From: Amorphophallus konjac
Lineage: Eukaryota; Streptophyta; Magnoliopsida; Alismatales; Araceae
Assembly (NCBI GenBank): GCA_022559845.1
Contig: CM040120.1
Span: forward strand, 167,196,334 to 167,260,333
DNA length: 64,000 nt
Reading direction: 5' to 3'
Positions 21,391 to 34,452 of this stretch are shown piece by piece. The first letter of the stretch is position 1. Each line of letters starts with the position of its first letter. The translations under genes were made by a program, and so were the position numbers. The notes under the pieces were generated by a model that was not told the origin of the DNA, ran no database searches, and saw nothing but the letters and a program-made list of their open reading frames with translations.

Positions 21391-21662
21391 ATGTGCGGTC
21401 ATAACAGAGCCGCTCAATGGTATATACGGTTCATACAGGGCCGTACATACAGGAACTGGACTGAAACTCAGCCCGAGAGGTCAAGAAAAGAACGGCTGAC
21501 AGTGGGCCGCTCAAGATATGAACGGTGCATTATGGGCCGCTCATGTCCAGAAGACATTAAGGCCTATGAACAAGATATACGGTCCATACTGGGCCATATA
21601 AAGATATGCGGTCACAATCGGGCCGCCGAAGAGGTTATGCGGTCAACTATTAACCGCTCATG
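21391..21662 (-). repeat. G5 array of seven palindromic units
   Basis: Aligned 28-nt units start at 21391, 21422, 21488, 21518, 21575, 21604 and 21635. Core arms are GCGGTC or ACGGTN against GGCCGC or GACCGC (plus strand CGG..CCG). Spacing within groups is 29-31 nt. The palindromes are less perfect than in G1. Confidence 0.7.
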
Positions 21663-22180
21663 CCTCTCGTCGTCCGATTCGATCCAAACCTTAAACCAGC
21701 GGTTTAAACACATAAAAGAGGGTTTGCTGGTGTTTAACAAGTTCCTAACAGGGATATAACAAAGTTCCAAGATGATGGTAAGACCGCCGGATAGAGTTTC
21801 CGGGGGTAAAACCAAGACTAGCACGCGAATCGGGTAATCGACTTGCGTAAAGTTGGAAAAATTGGTCATGCTGTTACTGTAGTACAGCAGCTAAACAGCA
21901 AGCTAATGATCTTATTAATCTTAATTACAAGCCAAATTAACAAGAATTAAGTTTTACATTAAGCCAAGATGCCAAAAAGAATGATTCAAGATGATAAGCT
22001 AATGAACAAGATCGCGCAAGTCGCGTAGGCACGAATAACAAGCATTTAACAAGAATTTAGTTGCTTAATTAAATATTTATTAAGTGGGTTTCTATTTCAC
22101 TAATTACCATTAATGACATGAAAAAGAATGCATTAGAACCATTACTAAGTCATGTACTGGGTAGATAAACGGTTCGGACT

Positions 22181-23967
22181 GGATCGGGCGTTTTCATCAC
22201 ATTTGAGGTAGGAGGATCGTCACCCTGGCCCGTTAAATTGTTGCAAAAGCATGCCCATCCTCTTTATGTTTTCAAAGCATGCCCATCATCGCTGAATTCA
22301 TAGACTAATGAAAGCATGCCCATCGTCGCTGAGTTCATAAATTAATGAAAGCATGCCCATCGTCGTCGAGTTCATAGATTAATAAAAGCATGCCCATCGT
22401 CGCTGAGTTCGTAGATTATAAATTATTATATTGAGATGATGGATTGGCAGGGAACATGTTAAAAATAATAACTCACGTCGATTTAAGTCGACCGGGAGGG
22501 GATCCGGTTATGATCCCGGTGGATCTGGTTCTCCGGTAAGAACTATGTTTAATTTATTTTAGCTTTTATAATGGTTCGCCATGAACCTTTTATTGAACCG
22601 AGCGACTGATGATTAAACCGCGTAAATAAATTAAATTTGAATGGTGGAAGAAATTTCATGGTTAGTCCGTTGAGTAGCACGCGGCGGTTCATCGTTCGAC
22701 TCCCTAAAACCATAGCGGCCCTAGTTTGACCGCTTATTCTATAATGACGCGTGTTCATTTAAATTATGCATTTAATTATGGAATGATTGCCATTTTAGCA
22801 TATTCAATTATTTATGCATTGAATTATTGATTAATGGCCATCTTAGCATATTCAGTTAATTATGCCTTGAATCTTGCATATTTGCCATGTTTAATTGTTA
22901 TCATAAATTATGGCATGTTTTTAGATCCCAATAGAGCTTTATTCTCTTTCTTAGTGATGGAACCACCAGTCATAGCCCGACGACTTTTAGTGTTGATCCC
23001 ACCCGGGAGAGGTGGTGGGGTATCCCAGTTTCATAATTTTTAAGGTAGTTCCGTGGGCCCCAGTCCAACTGTAGCGTCCTACGGAGGGGAATACAAGCTA
23101 GAGGCCTGGCTCGAGGCACGAGCCGGTGTGTGCACACGTGGTCAGAGACTTGGACTAACACTGACGAGTGTTGCTCTAACTAGTTACTTGTTTTGATACT
23201 GTTACGCGTCTCGCTTGCTATGATCAGGCTTGCGTAGATGCTTGAGACGCATTGTAAGCCGTCAGTGGACGCATCTGGTTTCTTCTTCTGGTGGATCTCC
23301 TCTCCTTCTCACTCTTGTCACTTGGAAATGATTGAGTTATTGTCTATTGGTAGATTTCGAGTACTTGCATTTAAATTCTAATTGGCATCCTAGTTAGCTG
23401 TTCATGAACTGTTTAGTTAGTTTTACAGCTTTGTTAAATTGTCATTTATTTATGTCAATGCATGCTTTACTGCTTTCCTTTAGTTAGTTACGAGTTAGGG
23501 ATTTCTGTGAACCCTACTGAGTCTCTGCTGTGAGACTCACCCTTTCCTATTACAGGTGAGGCAGAGCAACCGGCTGCCAGGATTCTCTCGTGCTTTTGGC
23601 GAAAAACCTTAGAGCCAGCAGTGGTTGGTCAGTGGTCAGTCTGTCCTTTTTCTTCTTTTGGCCGGGCTACGTCCCATGTAGTTATTTATTTTTGGACCAT
23701 TGTACAGTGTGGGACTTGTGATATATGAATCTGGACTACTTGTATAAGTTTACCACTCTGATATATATAGATACTTCCGTTTAAAGTCCAAATGAATGCT
23801 TTAATTAATATTGCACGTGTAATTTCTATTCGTTATGCATCCCCTCAACAAACACTCACTAACCCTTACGGGGCCTCATCAGCCTCTTGGGTGGCTTCCC
23901 CGAGCTCTTGGTATCGGTAACTCGATGATATCGGGTTATCGGTATCCGGATGTCCTGGGTCGTCACA
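22181..23967 (+). repeat. G2 LTR, 5'-truncated (copy 2)
   Basis: Equivalent to 9109-10895 and ends GGGTCGTCACA. Lacks the first 959 bp of the LTR because the duplication starts inside it. Contains the 38-bp tandem repeat and the CCTACT-hairpin-CAGG motif (23513-23555). Confidence 0.9.
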
Positions 23968-26165
23968 AGACACCTAGCTCCGCTACCCACAGAGCTAGAA
24001 CCGGAGGCCCAACCTCCCTTCCTCTGAATCCTTAGAGGGAACCCACGAGCAACTACCCATCACTCGCAACCGGAGACTAAGTCTACCTTCCTCTGACGCC
24101 CAGAGGGAAAAGCCCGTGAGTGACGCCCAGTCACTCACAAATGGAGACACCAGTCTCCCTTCCCCTGAATCCATAGAGGGCAACCGGAGATGAAACTCCC
24201 TTCTCCTAAATTCTCAGGAGGAACCCGTGAGTGACACCCAGTCACTCACAGTCAGAGACCAAGTCTCCCTTCACCTGATCACACAGGAGGAACCCGACAC
24301 CCTAAACAGGGAATCGGAAGAACACTAATGGAAAAACAACAAACAAAACACAAACAAAAAGGAAAACAAGAGAATGTAGCTCCAAGGAGCAGGATGGCTC
24401 TGGATTTGATCCATGAGAACAATCTTCAAACAAATCTTCAAGCAGAGGCTTCGCTGCTTCAATCTCGAGCTCTCTCCTCTTCTCTCGATCTGATTTTCTC
24501 TACTCTTTTCTTCTGTTCACCCATTTGCTCTCTCTCTTTCTTTGTTTTCTACTGGCTCACACCTTTTTCTTCTCTTCTCTTCTCAGACTCTGGCTCTCTC
24601 TTCGAATAAGAACGTGTTTAGCACAAATGCAGCAGCTCCGGTAGCCTTCAGCGAAGGACGAGGAGGCCTTTAAAAAGAACAGAGCCTCCGTAAAGATGAG
24701 GTAGAAAAACCAAGTGACATTTCATTGGTCCACCTGGCATTAGAATATTCCTATGGAAATTTTTGAAAAAACGTGCCCCTTCATCTTGGATCACGTGTCA
24801 TTCTTACGCTGGAGACAATTTTCTGACAGGGTCTGATTTAAGTTAATCGAATACTGAGATTCAGATCTCCAGACCTGTTTGATGAAATGCTTGTTCCGAG
24901 TGCACCGACCATACACTAGAGTATGCTCAGACCTTGTAAAGTTGAAAGCAAACATTACACATACCTTTCTGATGTTGAAGGCAAACATTGCACAGACATT
25001 TCTTATGTTGAAGGCAAACATGCACAGACCTAGATGCGTTGAAGGCAAATATGAACAGACCTAGATGCATTGATGGCAAACATGTACAGACCTAATAATT
25101 CACATGTGCACAGACCTACCGCAATGTGCACTGACCTGACAGTCACATGTGCACAGACCAACCAGCGTTGTATGTAGATGTGCACCGACCTTACCTGATG
25201 TGCACCGACCTTACATGCTATCGTGCAAATGTGCATCGACCTTACATGCTATCGTGCAAATATGCACCGACCTGACATTCTATCATGCAAATGTGCACCG
25301 ACCTTTGTGTCATCTAGACTCTACATGTGCACTGACCTTGTAATGCAACTGTTCATTGACCTTCTTCATGTGCACCGACCATGGCTCTATGCTGGCGAGA
25401 GGTGCACTGACCTTACTGAGCATGATGTAACATGAGCTTAGACCTGGCAGACTTACATGCAAATGTTGACCGACCTTATAGTGCATTCAGTATAAATGTG
25501 CATCGACCTTGATATGCAACAGGATGAATGTGCATCAACCTTGACATGCAATCGGTATGAACAAGCATCGACCTTGACATGCAATCGCTATGAACAAGCA
25601 GTGACCTTGATGTGCAATCAGTCTGAATATGCATCGACCTCTATATGATAAAACATGAATGTGCACCGACCTATATGCTTCAGACTTAGATGTGCATTGA
25701 CCTTTTTTTTTATAACGGGGAATCTAGCATAGTGGTACGAAGACCTGAGCGATTATTGGGCCACCCGAGTTCGAGTCTTACCCTACGCATCTTGCCACCC
25801 CTTTTTTGTACCGCCGCCATAAAACTCCGGGCTCACATCCTTAATCTCCTATGAAAAGGAGGACCTTTCCCATCGAGCCACTCGGGGTCCAATAGATGTG
25901 CATTGACCTTACCTGTCAAAGAGCTGACTCACAATTTTGAACTGTTGACCTGTTGTCAGTTCTTGAACAGTGGCGTTGATCTGTGTTGACTTGCGTTGAC
26001 CTGTTGTTTTTCATTACTTTTTGAGTCATCTTCAGAACATGTTATGACATATTTCATACTTCTAAATATGTGTTGAGATCATTAATTCATGCATCATGGT
26101 TTTATCATCAAGGTTAAATATAATGACATAATAGTTAACATCATCAAAATCACAGAGACACAACA
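23968..26165 (-). repeat. C1 copia LTR (copy 2)
   Basis: Equivalent to 10896-13093, with the stem-loop cluster (about 24003-24297), minisatellite (about 24885-25690) and SINE. Ends ATCACAGAGACACAACA at 26165, followed by Athila RNase H. Confidence 0.85.
25705..25892 (-). mobile_element. SINE-like insertion (copy 2)
   Basis: 188 bp flanked by an exact 18-bp direct repeat TAGATGTGCATTGACCTT (25687-25704 and 25893-25910), which supports L1-type insertion better than copy 1 does. Poly(A) tail on the minus strand at the left side; head near 25880. Confidence 0.75.
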
Positions 26166-26167
26166 CC

Positions 26168-27697
26168 AAGGTCATTGTATATTCTGATCATGCTGCCCTC
26201 AAATATTTGTCGTCCAAGAAAGATACCAAACCTTGTCTCATTCGTTGGGTTCTATTGCTTCAAGAATTTGATATGGAGATTAAGGACAAGAAGGGGTTAG
26301 AGAATGTGGTGGCTGATCATTTGTCCAGAATTCTGATTTCAGCAAGTGAACCAATGCTTGACTCTTTTCCGGATGAACAACTTCTCTCTATCACTCACAC
26401 CTCGATTCCTTGGTACGCTCACATTGTCAATTACCTTGTTGTTGGCCAAATTTTGGGTGGGTGGATAAAACAGGAAAATGATCACTTCTTTGCCAAAGTC
26501 AAATATTATTTCTGGAAGGACCCCAAGCTATTTCACCTAGGTCTAGATCAGATTATTAGGAGATGTGTCCCAGAAGAAGAACATCAATCTGTGCTAAACG
26601 TTTGTCATCAATTAGCCTGTGGGGGACATTTTTCAGGGAAGAAAATCGCTGCCAAAGTCTTAGAAAGTGGATTTAATTGGCCTAGACTGTTTAAGGATGC
26701 CTATGAATTTTCCAAAACATGTCTAAGATGTCAAGCTGTGGGCAATAATTCCAAGAGGGACATGATGCCACTAAATCCCATTCTGGTGGTGGAAGTTTTT
26801 CACGTTTAGGGAATACACTTCATGGGACCGTTCCCACCATCCTTTGGCAATGAATACATTCTGGTGGCGGTCAATTATGTGTCAAAATGGATTGAGGCCA
26901 TGACCACGAAGACCAATGATCACAAAGTTGTGATGAAATTTGTGAAGAAAAACAGTTTATCTAGATTTGGTTGTCCTCGGGCCATAATAAGTGATAAGGG
27001 TTCACACTTCACCAATTTCCAATTGTGTGCTTTACTCAGGAAATATGGCATCACACATAAGCTTGCCACCCCTTACCATCCACAAACAAGTGGTCAAGTG
27101 GAAGTATCTAATAGGGAAATCAAAAACATCTTGCATAAAACTGTTAGGCCTGACCGAAAGGATTGGTCGGAAAGACTTGATGATGCATTGTGGGCCTACA
27201 GAACAGCTTTAAAAACTCCCATTGGCATGTCCCCATATAGACTCATTTTTTTAAAAGCATGCCATCTCCGTGTTGAGCTAGAGCATAGAGCATACTGGGC
27301 CATCAAACAAGTTAATTTTGATTTAACTCAAGCTAGCACCCAAAGAGGTCTACAATTGAATGAATTAGAGGAACTAAGAAATGAAGCCTATGAAAACTCC
27401 AGAATCTATAAAGCCAAGACTAAAGCCTTTCATGATAATCACATTCACAGAAAAAGTTTTCACCCGAACCAAAAAGTCTGGCTTTTCAATTCTAGGTTAT
27501 GTATGTTCTCTGGAAAACTGAAATTCAGATAGGATGGACCATTTATTGTTCTTCATGTTTTTGACCATGGTGCAGTCAAGCTTCTGAATCCTAACAATGG
27601 GCAAACTTTCACTATTAACGGTCAAAGATTAAAGCCCTATTTGGAAAATGACCAACCGAAGCCCAAGAAATCCATACCTTTGAACAACCCTAAATAA
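26168..27697 (+). pseudogene. Athila RNase H C-terminus and integrase (copy 2)
   Basis: Better preserved than copy 1, with only two internal stops, both TAG where Trp is expected (26807 and 27530), before the TAA at 27695. The RNase H end reads VVADHLSRI (copy 1 has GADHFSRI). The HHCC finger, SDKGSHF and GQVEVSNRE are present. The first catalytic position is His (GIHF), as in copy 1, so the integrase was already inactive before duplication. The open stretch 26822-27532 (236 codons) is the longest intact part of the core. Confidence 0.9.
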
Positions 27698-29105
27698 ATT
27701 TTTGAGCTCTCATGCGTCTGGCTGAAGACGTGAAACCTAGCACTTCATGGGAGGCAACGCATTCTTTTTGTCGTTTAATGTTTGTTTCAGATGTTTCAGA
27801 TCCTTAGCCAACCTGAAAATAATAAGAAGTCGACTCAATTCCATGAGAAAAGGGAGAAATCCAAAGTTCAAGCCGACATGGCCCTCATTTTGCATGAAGA
27901 AACTTTTTTCAAGTCGACTTGGAAAGCAACAAGTCGACTTACTCTTCAATCCAGAATGAAGCCACACAGGAGCTGAACGGACAAGTCAACTTGGGGAGCT
28001 GACCAAGTCGACTTGGCTATCATCTAGGAGCACATATGCCGAAACCAGCTTCAAGACAAGTCAACTTGTACCCAACACAAGTCGACTTAGGCCAAGTCTT
28101 CTGCCCACTCATGTTTGTTGTTTGAAACACAAGTCGACCCAGAGCATCCACAAGTTGACTTGGCCTGCACAAAAGCTTCTCAAAACATGCCAGGTTGTCT
28201 CTCTCCTTGCCCTCATTAATTATCTTTACATTGTTCCCATTATTTCTATTGTATTCATATGCCATTGGGGATAATGTCATCTAAGTTGGGGGGAGATATA
28301 AAATAATGCAATATCATAGCACATTCTGTCATATCATACCCTGCATTCCACATAAAAGAAAAATTACATGAAATTGCTGATTAAGTTACTTGATTCATGT
28401 CTCATTGAAATAAAATCTGGAATAGAAGGGAGCAAGGAGAGGAATGATGGAAATTTTTTGCAATCTAACCTTGGAAAACTAAAATCAGGAGTTTTATTTT
28501 TAGTTCCTTGGCACTTTAGAAAAAAATTCCTCCCACTTGCACACTAATGACACAAATGGGGCAAGCCTTCTGTTGTCTTTAGTGTATGTGTATGATATTC
28601 TGCACTTCTTGAGGAAGAAATCAAATCAAGCGAAATTCTGGAACAAAATGTGCAAATGCACAATGACAAAAAACCATGAAAAATGCCCTTGATCCTAGTA
28701 ATTGGGCCTACTTCTCCTAAAGTAAGAGTTGAGGTTCGCGTAAAATGGTGAAGGGTTGTGCAGCATCATGGGTATATCAAAAAAAATGGCTGAGAAAATG
28801 TGCCGAATGCTCCAAGATAGGAAGTGGAACTAAAATAGCACCCTGAAACAACAAATGGGGGATGCAATTGTCCTTGTTGTGGATTTAGGATAACACATGC
28901 ACAAGTGCCCTTGAACTTCAAAGTTGCATTCTGAAACATGTCCACAAGTGCTAGTGCGCATGATTGCCTCCTGATTTCTAATTTTTGCTTAAAGTATAGA
29001 AAGGAAGATATGGACATGGGAGCATGAATTTTGTAATCTCTTGTTAGCCCTAAATTGTAATCTAGTCACATTGCTAAGGGTCTAGCAATGAGTAAGTCGG
29101 GGGTG
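27698..29105 (+). other. Athila 3' non-coding region (copy 2)
   Basis: No gene seen. Holds the post-integrase motif, the palindrome cluster, TTGGGGGGAGAT near 28285 and the G tract before the LTR. Confidence 0.8.
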
Positions 29106-30553
29106 TGTGATAAGTGTGTATTTTCATATGCTTATTCATGTCACACCTATCGTCTTCTTCTATAAAACATGGATAATGATGCACACTTTGGAATTAATTT
29201 AAGTTCTACTTGCAATTCCAGCACTTTGAAAAAATTAACCAAAATATGTGAGATAATGGAGATAATGTGCAAAACACCTTCTTGTGGATGAATGATTAAT
29301 TGGGTAACATGCATTCTATTTAGTATATTTAACACCCTTTGTGATGCGTATGCTTCATGCATTTTCTACATGGATTTCTGAAGATCACAATGTGTCGAAA
29401 TACTTAATGAATTCACTTGATCTTTTTGTGTTTTGCAGGTATTTTGGTCAACCAAACAAATGGAATGGCCGACGAAAATAGCCAGAACTGGACAGACGAA
29501 AAAGGCTCACAGTTCTGTCGACCGACCAAGAAGACTTCGGTTGACCAATCTAGCCAGAATCAGGCAGAATGATCAGGCCAAATGATCAGTCGATCGACTT
29601 CTAGTTTCGGTCAACTGACTACGACGCGCGTGGTTGATAACACTCTGAGAAAAATAAGCAAAATAGGAGATTGAAGTGGGCCAAGAAGCTTGCCATGGAA
29701 TGGCTTGCACGGCTGAAGATAATGGGCTGTTCACTGGGCCCAAACAGAAGCCCAAAGAGAACATAAGTCCAAAGGCCAGAAGGCCAAGAGGCCAGAAGGC
29801 CAGAAGGCCAAGGGGCAGAAGTCTAAGAGGCCAGCCATGGATCTGGCTGGGCAGGGGTGCGAAGCATTGAAGGGCGCACTTGGCTCCTGGCGTATGAAAA
29901 AAAAAGAATATACAAGAACCAGAGGGGAGAGAGAGTTTGGGGGGTGTGAGTAGTTTTACGGGAGAAGAGCACTTTTCATGCTTTGGTAGTTTTGAGAGTG
30001 AAGAACGTTTTCCAATTTTTGTTCCTGCTTTGAAATAACCTAGTGTGGTCTTCCCTAGTCCTACGTCTTCTTCCAAGTGGGGAGAGCTCAAAGGTCCTGC
30101 AAAAGGAAGGCGACGTCATCATCTTCTGGATTTGTGTTTAGTACTTTCTGCAGTTTCCAGCTTTCTTTCCCTTCTTGTTCTTATTTCAGTAAACATTGTA
30201 GTTTTAACTTTGGAGTAATAGATTTCATTTGCTGCATTTGTTTCCTACTTTCATCCAACCTCCTTCCACCCTTCTGTTCTTTACTATCTTACATTCCCTA
30301 AATAGGTTTAATCACTGCAAGTGTTTTCAAATCTTCATCTAGTTTCAAACAAGCACTCAACTCAACGTTTTGCACCATCTATCACACACAAATATCCAAC
30401 TTATGCAATCAGAAACCTTCCTCCTCGTGGGATCGACCTGTGCTCACCACTTTACTCGTAATCCAAACTTTGGTTAAGAGTGAGTGCGGTTATAAATTTT
30501 AAAGTTGAGCACACGAGTGGTGTTTTAACGACCACTGTCCGCAGGCTATCACA
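29106..30553 (+). repeat. Athila 3' LTR (1448 bp, copy 2)
   Basis: TGTGATAAGTGTG to GGCTATCACA, equivalent to 16035-17483. Confidence 0.88.
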
Positions 30554-31911
30554 TGTGTCTGACGCCCCCAACCACGTGTACACACACAGACCACGCGCTC
30601 AAGGTCAGATCGTCTAGCTGTTTTTCCCCCCAGCTCGGACTCAGGCTGTAAGGCGAGGGGCCTTATGGTAACCAGCCCAAAAATCGTCTCTCCCTCAGGG
30701 TTACACCACTCCTAGGTTGGCCAACACAACGCGTGTCATCGGGCTATGACTAGTGTGAAAGGTCACCAAAAGGTGAGAACTCGCTAGAAAGCGGAAAGCC
30801 ATGAGAACACTACCGATCCGCACATAACTCATTGTACATGTGTCACACGACACGAGGTGGCTATACATACCAAACCCCTAAGACCTCGATCGGCGGAACT
30901 CACATGAGGAAGGGCACTCTTCATAGTACCCAGACTCATGAGGAAGGCCCATGGTGACATGGACAGGACATCGGATCACAGAGAACCACACATGTGCCTC
31001 TCCCACGAAGCCATGTCACATATATACACCCCAGGACAGGAATCGGCAAAGCACAGAATGTCGGGGCAGAAAGGGCTGGACGGCCACATCACTGGCGTCC
31101 CAGTGACCTAGGAGGCCACATTACTGGCCGCCCAATAGAGGGGTTCCCTATGGCCTGGGCGGCCACAACCCTGGCCACCCACTGGCCTGGGTGGCTAGCA
31201 ACCCTGGAACTGCACTGGTCTGGGCGGCCATCCATGTGGCCACCCACACCTGGGTGGCCAACCCAGTGGACCCCCAGCCTCTCTGGACTGGGCGGCCGCC
31301 ACCGTGGCCGCCCAGACACCTAGGCGGCTAGGCCTTTGGCCACCCAGAGAGGCATGGGGTCTGGGCGGCCAATGCTTTGGCCGTCTAGCTCCCTAGGCAG
31401 CCAGAAGGCCGGCCGCCCAACTAGGCATTTCCCAGTGATAGGGTCACCCCCGGGCACCACCCCAGAGGCTCATTCCCTTGACTTATAGGCACACATTGGG
31501 CACGGAAACTCCCAGAATGTGTAGGGAACCACCCCCGACTGCATTGGGAAGCACAAAACTTGAATTCGGCCTGTCGATCCGATCACATGCCCCAAAACAT
31601 TGAAATTCCTTGAAAAATAATAAACCCCGCTCTCTCGCTCAAAACTCGTATGCATTCTGCGGAAAAGCATGGTGAAGTAGTGTGGGTCCGTCCCCCTACC
31701 TCTCACGAAGAATACGCCATGAAACCACCGCGAAAACCACTCTGATCGTCGAGATGAACCCCCCGTCCGCGCGAGTTTGCCGCCACCCCACTTGCCTCCG
31801 ACTTCCAACTGTCATGCACCCCACCTCGCCGCCGTGGTCCCCCGGTCCTAGTCCACCACTGCCGTCCATCGGTCGCCATCCGCCGTGGTGGGAGAGAAAG
31901 GGGGAGAAACG

Positions 31912-34452
31912 TGATGTGTGAACAGATGAACAAGTGATCTAGAGGGGGGGTGATTAGATCAGCCCCAAAATTAAACTCTACAGTAGTTAATAACAGTGCG
32001 GAATAAAAGTAAACTACTGTGAACAGAAACACTAAGTGCAGTTTGAATTATCAATAAGAGAATCTATTATGAAACTGTTGTTAACCACAGTAAACACCAA
32101 AGCAATAGATCAATCAACTCAGTATAGTACCTGGTGGAGGGTTGATTAGAAAATCTCCTCACACAAAAGTCAATTTTCCAGATAGATGTAATCTATCATT
32201 CTGACTAAACCAATTTTATATACCACTGAGTTGACAATTACAAATTAGATGAAGATGGTAAGTCTACTGAACAATTCAAAGCAATGTTAATTTTAGATGA
32301 AATAGCAGAGACAGATTCAGAATATATTCAAACAGACAGGTTAAAAACTTGAGCGTAAGCAACAGATGAATAGGTTGAAATTATTAGCGACTCGCAATGG
32401 AAGATCCTAGGCATTCATCTAGTTGCAATAAAGAATTCAATCACATAGAGGACAAATCAATTTTTAAGGTGGTTCGATCTCTAGCTTGAGATCTACGTCG
32501 ACCCCTTACTCAACTTAGTAAGGATTTCACTGCCAAACAACTTGAACACTGCTAATCCACAGCTTCGGGGACAGAATCCCTACAATCGCTGATCCACGGC
32601 TTTGGGGAACACGTCCCAGACCATTGAGCCTCACAGCTTGCTTACCTAGGATCACACCTCGCCGCTGAGCACCACTACTTGTTGTTTGAGGATCACACCT
32701 CGCCGCTGACTCACAGCTTGCTGCTGATACACAACTTACGAACAGTTTCAAAAGTAAACAAAAAAGATTAAAAGAAATAACGATGACGGAAAAATAATGT
32801 AGCTCGCTATGGAGCAATTTGACTCTAGATCTAATCCAGGAGTCAAGACAACAACTCTACCTCTGAATCTCACTTCTCACTCAGACAACTTCACAGACTT
32901 ACAGCACTCTGTTTTTCTTCTCATTATCTGCAACAGGCTCTTGCTCTCTCGAACACTTCTCAGACTTTTCTCTCTTTAACTCTAGCGCTTCCAGCTCTTC
33001 TTCTTCTTTTCTCTGGTTCTTCATTTTTTGAATTTGAGTGCTCGATCCCTATTTATACTAGAGAGCGTGAATTTGTGGTCCCACAAGCTTTTCATATTTT
33101 TGGGCGCGTGGAAGACACACTCCCGCCCAAAAAGTTTTATCCAGAACGCGCACTTTGAGGGGCCACATGTCAGAGATAGGGGATAAGACGATCCACGTGG
33201 CAGGTTGTTAGTTTAGCTTCCCACCTTGGATCACTTGCCTTTAATTTGGTTCACTTTAAGTTCCACGTGACATTAATGCAGACAGCCTTTATGCAACCTA
33301 GGTGTTCAATCATGGATCTGGGTTAGTTCTTCCTTTCTGTCCAAATCAAAGATTTATGATATTCATGAAGCATGAAATATTTATTAGCAAATTCAATTTT
33401 AGATGTTTCATGAGTTCAGACAATTCATATAAGTGTATGCACAAAATTCTTCAAGAACATTGATGCGTAAATGAAATACATCAGACTTCATAGCTAACAC
33501 ATGCAGCAGGTCAGAACGAAAACATCAACCTTAGTGTTTATATAGCTACCACCTTAATTTCTAGACACACTGACTCTTTAATGAAAATGCATGGACCTGT
33601 CTTTATAGTGAATGCACAAGGTGCATCGACCTTGAGAGTGATGACTTACAAGCATCAACCCAACTCTAACATCCATTGACTTATGCTGCAGTAGCTAACT
33701 CACTAGCATCGACCTTACTAAGACATGCATTGACCTATGCAGCAGTCGCTAGCTCACTAGCATCGACCTTACTAAGACATGCATTGACCTATGCTGCAAT
33801 CACTGGTTCACTAGCATCGACCTTTCCATGACATGCATCGACCTATGCTGCAATGGCTAGCTTACTAGCATCGACCTTTACTGCATTCGCTAACTCACTA
33901 GCATCGACCTATCTATGACATGCATCGACATGTCTCTTGAGTCCAAATATGCACAGATCTACATATGCAACGACCTTCATGACTGGAATGACTATATACA
34001 CTGACCTAATAGACTATAAAGTGAATGTGCACCGACCTTCAAGACTTATATGGAAATGTGCATCGACCTTCAAGACATATATGGAAATACGCATCGACGT
34101 TCAGGACTTATATGGAAATGCGCATCGACCTTCAGGACTTATATGGAAATATGCATCGACCTTATGTTCAACGCGGTACAAGGATGCATTGACCTATCAG
34201 TACTGGAATGAATGTATGCACTGCCTAGATAGAGTATTACAGTGAATGTGCACCGAACTTAAAGACTTATATGCAAATGTGCATCGACCTTTCAATGCAA
34301 CCATATGTATATGCATCGACCTTGTTATGAACAAGAACTTATTATGACTTAAGAAATGACTTTAAAATAACAGTGTTGCTAAAGTCAAAATACGGTCAAC
34401 CACACTGTTGCTAGCATCAAAACTAAACATCAAATCCAGAGGAGACACAACA
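31912..34452 (-). mobile_element. C2: solo SIRE-type copia LTR with 5-bp TSD (2541 bp)
   Basis: TGATGTGTG at 31912 and ..GAGACACAACA at 34452, flanked by the exact repeat AAACG (31907-31911, 34453-34457). No internal region: a solo LTR left by LTR-LTR recombination. Contains the GATCTAGAGGG signature, stem-loop/ACAGCTT block (about 32544-32735), TATA box (about 33051) and TCGACC array (33570-34330). Confidence 0.9.
33570..34330 (-). repeat. GCATCGACCTT minisatellite in C2 LTR
   Basis: About 25 copies of GCATCGACCTT and TTGACCT variants. One sub-array repeats CTCACTAGCATCGACC with about 60-bp period (33715-33910) and another repeats CTTATATGGAAATG with 36-bp period (34036-34160). Confidence 0.85.

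Larger units (their letters stand above)
20458..22180 (-). repeat. G5: truncated gypsy LTR
   Basis: On the minus strand it ends GGTTCGGGGCGTGACA at 20458, matching the G3 LTR end (GGGGCGTGACA at 55857-55867). It contains the hairpin/CAGG motif (20775-20820) and a palindromic array (21391-21662). Its 5' part is missing: at 22181 the sequence switches to the inside of the G2 LTR, which is the duplication junction. It is absent from copy 2. Frames near 21227-21759 arise within the array and are not genes. Confidence 0.8.
26166..30553 (+). mobile_element. Athila-like element, right part (copy 2)
   Basis: Equivalent to 13094-17483: RNase H end, integrase, 3' non-coding region with AAGTCGACTT cluster (27905-28165), PPT and LTR. 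It interrupts G4 at 30554. Confidence 0.9.
22181..33522. repeat. Segmental duplication, copy 2 (about 11.34 kb)
   Basis: Same order and orientation as 9109-20457. The left edge is at GGATCGGGCG (22181), preceded by G5 instead of the G2 LTR. At the right, homology passes 33522 into C2 sequence that copy 1 lost to G5. Copy 2 keeps several older states: the Arg codon at the 14083-equivalent and the 18-bp SINE target repeat. Confidence 0.93.

Noticed and set aside
21227..21759. Frames in G5 as coding sequence
   Set aside because: Overlapping frames inside an LTR fragment with a palindromic array; no domain.
9109..33522. The two 11.3-kb copies as LTRs of one giant element
   Set aside because: They have no TG..CA termini, no PBS or PPT, only 1.7 kb of LTR debris between them, and contain a nest of other elements.
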